Shown: positions 1 to 3,822 of the stretch, in pieces
Position numbering within the stretch: position 1 is the stretch's first letter
Layout: each line of letters opens with the position of its first letter
From: Bacteroidaceae bacterium
GTDB taxonomy: Bacteria; Bacteroidota; Bacteroidia; Bacteroidales; Bacteroidaceae
Assembly: GCA_021443285.1 (NCBI GenBank)
Contig: JABUUG010000075.1
Location: 1 to 6,326 of the forward strand
Length of the DNA stretch: 6,326 nucleotides
Direction of reading: 5' to 3'
Position numbers and translations under genes: made by a program
The notes under the pieces: model-generated
The model's database searches: none
What the model saw: only the letters and a program-made list of their open reading frames with translations
Told to the model about the DNA's origin: nothing

Positions 1-202
1 TTTCCACCTTGAAGGTGTTCTCATAGACACCGCAGGCAATGGAGTTGCGCAACTGGTGCGTGCGCTTGCCCGGTCTGCTCATAATCTTCAGGTCATATCT
101 CGCGACACAGGCATCAACGCAATCAACACCCACCCAGTACAGTTCAAGCATCAACTGCTTCTGCATCTTGGACAGATTCCATGCTATCTTTACCTTCGCC
201 AT
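1..202 (-). CDS. Probable gp10-like neck / tail-completion protein (N-terminal part)
   Basis: The open frame begins at the ATG at 202-200 and runs off the left edge, giving 67 codons without a stop. The ATG shares one base with the TAA of the preceding gene (TAATG), which suggests translational coupling. The visible protein starts MAKVKIAW, has a helical segment rich in Met, Leu and Val up to about residue 42, and then reads RPGKRTHQLRNSIACGVYEN. The helix followed by a Gly-x-x-x-x-x-Leu-Arg-x-Ser-Ile pattern resembles the N-terminal half of HK97 gp10-like proteins, which complete the neck or join head to tail. The position right after a connector and a stopper gene fits that role. The identity is inferred from position and a short motif; the rest of the protein is outside the window. 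Three Cys residues are present in the visible part, but no metal-binding pattern is clear. Confidence 0.6.
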   Translation of the reverse strand, partial: MAKVKIAWNLSKMQKQLMLELYWVGVDCVDACVARYDLKIMSRPGKRTHQLRNSIACGVYENTFKVE

Positions 203-648
203 TATACCTGACTCATCTTTATCTCCACCTTGACACCCATCTGTGTGGGCGCAATGCCGACAATCATGCCAGTGATAGGTATAGGGAATCCTTCCGAGCG
301 GAACATCATGCCGCCCCTTATAGGCAGTTCATAAAGTTTTCCTTCGTCATTCTCTGCCACCGCAAAGAACACATCGTAGTCGCCGATAATCGCGCCATTG
401 GAGAACATCTTCGCCGACTGCTGTATGTCGCAATCCACCTCCAGAACGATATTCTCAACAATCTCTTCTTCGCCCTCTCCAGCCTGTCCGCTGCCTGCAT
501 CAGGGTCTAAATCGGCATCATCAAAGACGATGTCGTCCATATCCCTGTCTGTGTCTATGATGCTTCCGTCAGGCTGCTCCGTAACCTCTGTGGTATAGAA
601 CACGCCCTTATAGGGATATTCCGTCAGTAGTGTGCGCTGGTAGAACAT
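202..648 (-). CDS. Probable head-closure (stopper) protein with acidic insertion
   Basis: This 148-residue protein starts at the ATG at 648, 12 nt after the connector stop, and ends in a TAA that overlaps the next start. I do not recognise a named family with certainty. Residues 1-25 contain a YPYKGVFY segment. Residues 27-65 are extremely acidic, with many Asp and Glu and a short Gly/Ser/Ala stretch. Residues 66-148 look like alternating beta strands with the segment GAIIGDYDVFFAV and a C-terminal VKVEIKMSQV strand. A small beta-barrel of this sort, coded between a connector and a gp10-like gene, is typical of head-closure proteins of the HK97 gp7/SPP1 gp16 kind, which seal the portal channel after packaging. 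That function is inferred mostly from gene order. No transmembrane segment or signal peptide is visible. Confidence 0.6.
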   Translation of the reverse strand: MFYQRTLLTEYPYKGVFYTTEVTEQPDGSIIDTDRDMDDIVFDDADLDPDAGSGQAGEGEEEIVENIVLEVDCDIQQSAKMFSNGAIIGDYDVFFAVAENDEGKLYELPIRGGMMFRSEGFPIPITGMIVGIAPTQMGVKVEIKMSQV

Positions 649-660
649 TCGGCTGTTTCT

Positions 661-1026
661 TTACGGCAACCATGCGAGATTGCCTTCCTCTATCTCTGCA
701 AGTTGGTCTTCCATATCGTATTTCTTATATAGCCGACCCAACTGTTTCTTTATCTCCTCCCTCACAGCGGCTGTTACCGTCTGCGAGCCTATCTGCACGG
801 AGAAGTCTCCATGCTTGTTTGTCTGCGAAGGCGTAGTCCATGGTCCCTTCAGCACACATTCCAGAAGAGCAATGGTGCTTCTGTCCTTCTGCTCCTCTGT
901 AATGTCTGCATACGCCTCCACTGTGTCAAGCCCATTCTCGATGGCTACCCTCTTCAGGGTAGCCTTATCGAAAATGAAGCCTGTCAGTCCAGACAGATAC
1001 TCTATTGGATTGAATGTTATATCCAT
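661..1026 (-). CDS. Head-tail connector (adaptor) protein, gp6-like type
   Basis: This 121-residue protein has its ATG at 1026, only 7 nt after the capsid-gene stop. It is predicted to be mostly helical: an N-terminal helix region (residues 5-60) with ITEEQKDRSTIALLECVL, a short loop, then HGDFSVQIGSQTV (residues 72-84), followed by a long helix to about residue 113 containing LGRLYKKYDMEDQ. A small helical protein with a central G-D-F-S element and a C-terminal helix carrying L-Y-x-K-Y is a common layout of gp6-like adaptor proteins, including Bacteroides phage versions that I believe are filed under DUF6706. Such proteins form a ring under the portal that receives the stopper. Its place directly after the major capsid gene supports this. 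An AAAGGA sequence lies upstream, but only 3 nt from the ATG and overlapping the capsid stop, so it is a poor ribosome site. Confidence 0.7.
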   Translation of the reverse strand: MDITFNPIEYLSGLTGFIFDKATLKRVAIENGLDTVEAYADITEEQKDRSTIALLECVLKGPWTTPSQTNKHGDFSVQIGSQTVTAAVREEIKKQLGRLYKKYDMEDQLAEIEEGNLAWLP

Positions 1027-1033
1027 CTATCCT

Positions 1034-2236
1034 TTAGCCTTTTGCCTGCGACATATCCACGATGACGTGGTGTGGGAAGTCTATCAGTGCTGGCACTGAC
1101 TCCAAGAACAGGTCTGTAGCCCATGCCTTGTACTGACCATCGTTGCGAGTGGTGTTCACAAGGGTCGCGAGACCGCCGTTTGTCTGCGCGAACATCTTCG
1201 CGATAACATTTGACCCGTACTTCTGGAACAACTGCTGGTCAAGGTTCTCTGTGTGCATGAACATACAGGCATCACCTGCTGGGCGCAGAACAGCGAACTT
1301 GTCATCCCATCCCTGTACAAAGGTGTCTGTGGTCTGTGTCAGGTTGCGTTCCTTCTCCACTACAATCTCTATGCGAGAGATACCCATGAAGTCGTCCTTT
1401 GCCTGATTCCACATCTCCTCTGTGAGACGGAGGGCGTTTGCGTTTGTCGCGTTCTTGTTCACTGTGGTGGCGAGGTCGTTCAGGTAGCGGTAGTTGTAAA
1501 CAAACTCCTTTACCTCGTTGTTCTTCAGGAATACATCGCGGAAGAACTTGCGTGTGAACTGCCATACCATCTGACCGCCGTAGCCCCATGCGTTGCGGTA
1601 GTAGTCCTCCACATTCGCCATTTCTGTGAGGATTTTAGCGTCTGGGTCTGTCCATACCTTCGCGCCCCACGCCTTTGTGAAGTTCTCGGTAGGGATAGGA
1701 GCCTTGTGCAGCGGAGCCTGAATACCGCGAGCGATGCCAGTATAGTCTATCTGTCCTGTAGTCATCAGACGCGCTGTCATGAAGTTCATTGTGGCATCTG
1801 CCGAGTCAGTCATTGACTGTACGGTCTGCGTCCATGCGGCAACAATGTCGGAGTCATTGCCGAACATCTGGAAGCGTCTTTCCTTATCCTCGCGTTCAAG
1901 GGCTGTTTCACGATAGCCGTTCTGTGCGGCGAATGAAGGGATAGATGCGGTGTACATCTCGATACCCTTCTGGTCAATCTGCATACCTGCGCCGAGAGGT
2001 GCGCGGAGGTTCATCAGAGGTGCTGCCTCAAGAGAGCGGCTCTTGATATTGAAGGCTGCTTCGCCTGAAGCACTTACAGGAGTCATCTGTGGGTCTATGC
2101 TTCCCTGTGTGAGATACCAACCATAGTTGGTGTAGAGAATACCTGTGGTGTCAAGGTATGTCTGAAGGAAACGCAGGTTCGTCTTATTCTCGAAGAACTT
2201 TGCGAATCTTGATGAGTTGAAATCAAACTTTGCCAT
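1034..2236 (-). CDS. Major capsid protein (HK97 fold, lambda gpE-like)
   Basis: This 400-residue protein, starting MAKFDFNSSRFAKFF, would form the icosahedral shell. Size, position after a scaffolding gene and before connector genes, and sequence layout all fit a HK97-fold major capsid protein. Residues about 112-158 form a long charged then Met/Ala-rich helix (a spine-helix candidate) ending in LMTTGQID (157-164). A linker is followed by WTDPDAKILTEM (195-206), the Trp-Asp-...-Leu-x-x-Met pattern seen after the spine helix in lambda gpE-type capsid proteins. The C-terminal part is strand-rich, with FAVLRPAGDACMFMHT (314-329) and a final ALIDFPHHVIVDMS. No obvious cleaved prodomain is visible, and the protease gene is not in the window. 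The ATG is preceded by an AT-rich leader with no Shine-Dalgarno sequence, 13 nt after the upstream stop. It is the longest gene of the operon. Family placement comes from reading the motifs, not from a search. Confidence 0.88.
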   Translation of the reverse strand: MAKFDFNSSRFAKFFENKTNLRFLQTYLDTTGILYTNYGWYLTQGSIDPQMTPVSASGEAAFNIKSRSLEAAPLMNLRAPLGAGMQIDQKGIEMYTASIPSFAAQNGYRETALEREDKERRFQMFGNDSDIVAAWTQTVQSMTDSADATMNFMTARLMTTGQIDYTGIARGIQAPLHKAPIPTENFTKAWGAKVWTDPDAKILTEMANVEDYYRNAWGYGGQMVWQFTRKFFRDVFLKNNEVKEFVYNYRYLNDLATTVNKNATNANALRLTEEMWNQAKDDFMGISRIEIVVEKERNLTQTTDTFVQGWDDKFAVLRPAGDACMFMHTENLDQQLFQKYGSNVIAKMFAQTNGGLATLVNTTRNDGQYKAWATDLFLESVPALIDFPHHVIVDMSQAKG

Positions 2237-2249
2237 AATTCTTTAAGAT

Positions 2250-2975
2250 TTAGAGGTGGAACCATCCGTTCACAAGACTCTTGTTTAGAGCCTTCACTGC
2301 TGGAGGCAGTGGAGACATCTTGTCTATCCATGCGATAGGACCATTGTAGAGGTAACATGGAGTGAAGAAGTACTTTGCCTTCTCGAACTCGTCCGCACCT
2401 GCATTGGGGTCGAAGATGAAGTCGGCATCGCAAGGGAAGAAGGCGTTTGGATTCTTCACGAGAGCCTGTTTGCCAGAGCCTGCCTCTGCTGCCTCAACGA
2501 GAATATCCCCTGCTGCTGGTGTGATAGCCGAAGAGACGGTTATCTGCCAGTAGTCGCCTGTTGCGTCTGTTCCTGCCGTTACCGCTGTTACTGTTACTGC
2601 TGTGCCTGTGCCTGTGAGGGTTGAAGGCGCAATCATGAGAATATCACCTACGAATGGCACATGGCGGTAGCCATTGCGCACAATCTTGATAGATGTTCCA
2701 GATGTTACTGCGTCCCTTACCTCAAATGTCTTCAGAATATAACCTGTACCGTCAAGGTTGTACTCTACGAGGTCGAAGCAATATGCCTTCGCAAAGCCCT
2801 TGAACGGATTCTTTATGATACATCCTGTCGGCACTTGTCTTACCTGATTGGCATCTCCGTCATTCATGTGGACGAAGACATTGCGCGAGCCTCCGATAGA
2901 GCCTTTAGCCTGTATGAGGGTGCGCCCAAGAAAACTGCCGTTATTGGCAATCTTACTCTGATAATAATCTGCCAT
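2250..2975 (-). CDS. Virion structural protein between scaffold and capsid genes; possible head decoration or fibre protein
   Basis: This 241-residue protein starts at the ATG at 2975, 22 nt after the scaffolding stop, in an ATTATGGC start context that closely resembles that of the next gene. I do not recognise the family. Residues 1-110 look strand-rich with several Gly turns. Residues 118-141 are low-complexity Thr, Val, Ala and Gly. Residues 141-175 continue with strands around a second G-D-I-L element (157-159; the first is at 110-113). Residues 176-241 are aromatic and Pro-rich, ending VNGWFHL. The repeated G-D-I-L(V/M) elements flanking the Thr-rich stretch suggest a small beta-barrel or Ig-like domain. 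Being coded between scaffold and major capsid, it is most simply a capsid decoration, head fibre or cement protein. That role is inference. A second capsid-lattice component is the main alternative. Confidence 0.6.
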   Translation of the reverse strand: MADYYQSKIANNGSFLGRTLIQAKGSIGGSRNVFVHMNDGDANQVRQVPTGCIIKNPFKGFAKAYCFDLVEYNLDGTGYILKTFEVRDAVTSGTSIKIVRNGYRHVPFVGDILMIAPSTLTGTGTAVTVTAVTAGTDATGDYWQITVSSAITPAAGDILVEAAEAGSGKQALVKNPNAFFPCDADFIFDPNAGADEFEKAKYFFTPCYLYNGPIAWIDKMSPLPPAVKALNKSLVNGWFHL

Positions 2976-2997
2976 AATGATTCTGATTTAATGGTTT

Positions 2998-3660
2998 CTA
3001 CTGATTATCGTCGATGTGCATGGTGCGCTTGCGAATCGCTACAATATCAGCGAAATCGTCTTTGTCATCGCCACCGCTGCCACCTGACGCGCCAGGAGTA
3101 TATCCCGTAGTGTCGGAAGACTTGTGCCTGTTGTACCTCTTCTCCCACTTCTCTGCCAGTTCGTCAATGTCGGTGTTACTGGTTACTTGAATGGCATCGT
3201 CGTAGTCGTCGAGATACTCCTTGCTTACGCCTTTCTTTTCGAGGATGCGGTACAGTTCCTTTCTCTTTTCCTTTACCGCTCTGGCTTCTTCGTAGCCTGT
3301 AACCTTCTCGTGAAGTTTCTTGTTGTCCTCAATGAGTTTCTTCGCCCATGCAGGAACATCCTCTTCGCTTTCGGTTTCTTTCTCCTCTTTCGGTTTGGAG
3401 GGTTTCTCCTCTAACTCCTTGACTTTCTTTGCGTGTTCCGAGTCTCGCTTCCTGAAATCGCCTTCGACCTCCTCGAAGTCCTCGATGTAGTCCGTTACGA
3501 TGTCATCCAGCTCGTCCTCTGACTCGCGTTTCTCCAACCGCTTGAAGATTTTTTCCACCATGCCGTTGAAGGTTCTTGTACTCATAGACAAGTTTTTCTT
3601 GCCTTTGTTTGTGAGTTTTGCTCTCAGGGCTTCTGAAAGCTCGTCTTTTGTAAATTTCAT
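2998..3660 (-). CDS. Phage capsid scaffolding protein
   Basis: The protein has 220 residues if it starts at the ATG at 3660. A GTG at 3708 would add 16 residues, but it lies upstream of or within a promoter-like element, so I prefer the ATG. Composition is dominated by Lys, Glu, Asp and Arg, and almost the whole length looks helical. It contains an acidic/basic N-terminal half (residues 34-100), a segment DVPAWAKKLIEDNKKLHEKV (101-120) that begins a coiled coil running to about 150, and a Gly/Ser-rich linker at 186-198. The C-terminal tail includes IRKRTMHIDDNQ. A charged coiled-coil protein with a flexible linker, coded just before the capsid genes, is the standard profile of a phage scaffolding protein. 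Such proteins steer capsid assembly inside the procapsid and then leave or are degraded; the C-terminal tail is often the capsid-binding part. No protease domain is visible in it. Confidence 0.78.
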   Translation of the reverse strand: MKFTKDELSEALRAKLTNKGKKNLSMSTRTFNGMVEKIFKRLEKRESEDELDDIVTDYIEDFEEVEGDFRKRDSEHAKKVKELEEKPSKPKEEKETESEEDVPAWAKKLIEDNKKLHEKVTGYEEARAVKEKRKELYRILEKKGVSKEYLDDYDDAIQVTSNTDIDELAEKWEKRYNRHKSSDTTGYTPGASGGSGGDDKDDFADIVAIRKRTMHIDDNQ

Positions 3661-3679
3661 GCCGTTAGCAATAGTTTTG
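3646..3679 (+). promoter_or_regulatory. Candidate Bacteroidota-type promoter reading towards terL
   Basis: TTTTG at 3646-3650 is followed after 21 nt by TAGTTTTG at 3672-3679. This matches the Bacteroides primary sigma factor pattern TTTG-N19-21-TAnnTTTG at both elements. Transcription would start near 3685-3690, giving terL a leader of about 135 nt. It overlaps the first codons and leader of the oppositely read scaffolding gene. The match is sequence-only and AT-rich DNA gives chance hits. Confidence 0.4.
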
Positions 3680-3693
3680 TGATTAATCGCAGA

Positions 3694-3701
3694 CAAAGGT
3701 A
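3694..3701 (-). promoter_or_regulatory. Candidate -7 element for the capsid operon
   Basis: The minus-strand reading is TACCTTTG, a full match to the Bacteroides TAnnTTTG -7 element. Transcription would start near 3687, giving a leader of about 27 nt before the scaffolding ATG at 3660. No good TTTG -33 partner is present at the expected spacing, so the call is weaker than the plus-strand one. If used, it would exclude the upstream GTG at 3708 as the start codon. Confidence 0.35.
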
Positions 3702-3800
3702 AAGCCACCGAATACTATGTTATGAATTATTTTTACACATTATCTGTCAGTATGACCGAAATAGGAACTTGGAATTATAACCTCTTGCTATACAAAGCAT

Positions 3801-3808
3801 TAGTTTTG
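3801..3808 (+). promoter_or_regulatory. Second TAGTTTTG -7-like element just before terL
   Basis: TAGTTTTG again matches TAnnTTTG and sits 14 nt before the terL ATG, within the context GCATTAGTTTTG; the copy at 3668-3679 reads GCAATAGTTTTG. A proper -33 element is lacking at 19-21 nt upstream, and a start here would leave almost no leader. It may be a weak promoter, a repeated operator, or chance. Confidence 0.2.
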
Positions 3809-3822
3809 CATTGGTAACAGGC

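Larger units (their letters stand above)
3661..3822. promoter_or_regulatory. Divergent intergenic region between capsid operon and terL
   Basis: This is the only intergenic stretch of any size, 162 nt between the start codons of two divergently read genes. It must hold the promoters of both transcription units unless they are read through from outside. It is AT-rich. Three promoter-like elements are listed separately. I see no hairpin terminator, which fits a region from which genes diverge. An in-frame TAA at 3778-3780 closes the terL frame upstream, so the terL start cannot lie further left than that. Confidence 0.7.

Noticed and set aside
661..836. Plus-strand short open frames opposite the connector gene
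   Set aside because: They are antisense to a well-supported protein and have no coding features of their own.
1030..1035. AAAGGA as a Shine-Dalgarno site for the connector gene
   Set aside because: It ends only 3 nt from the ATG and overlaps the stop codon of the capsid gene. No other gene here has a convincing site, so it is probably chance.
1253..1816. 187-codon plus-strand open frame opposite the capsid gene
   Set aside because: It is a shadow of the capsid gene: Cys/Val/Leu-rich composition, no start context, no similarity that I recognise.
3661..3708. Upstream GTG start (3708) for the scaffolding gene, adding 16 residues
   Set aside because: The added residues include no recognisable feature, the ATG at 3660 begins the charged helical protein, and a -7-like element at 3694-3701 would put the transcript start downstream of the GTG.
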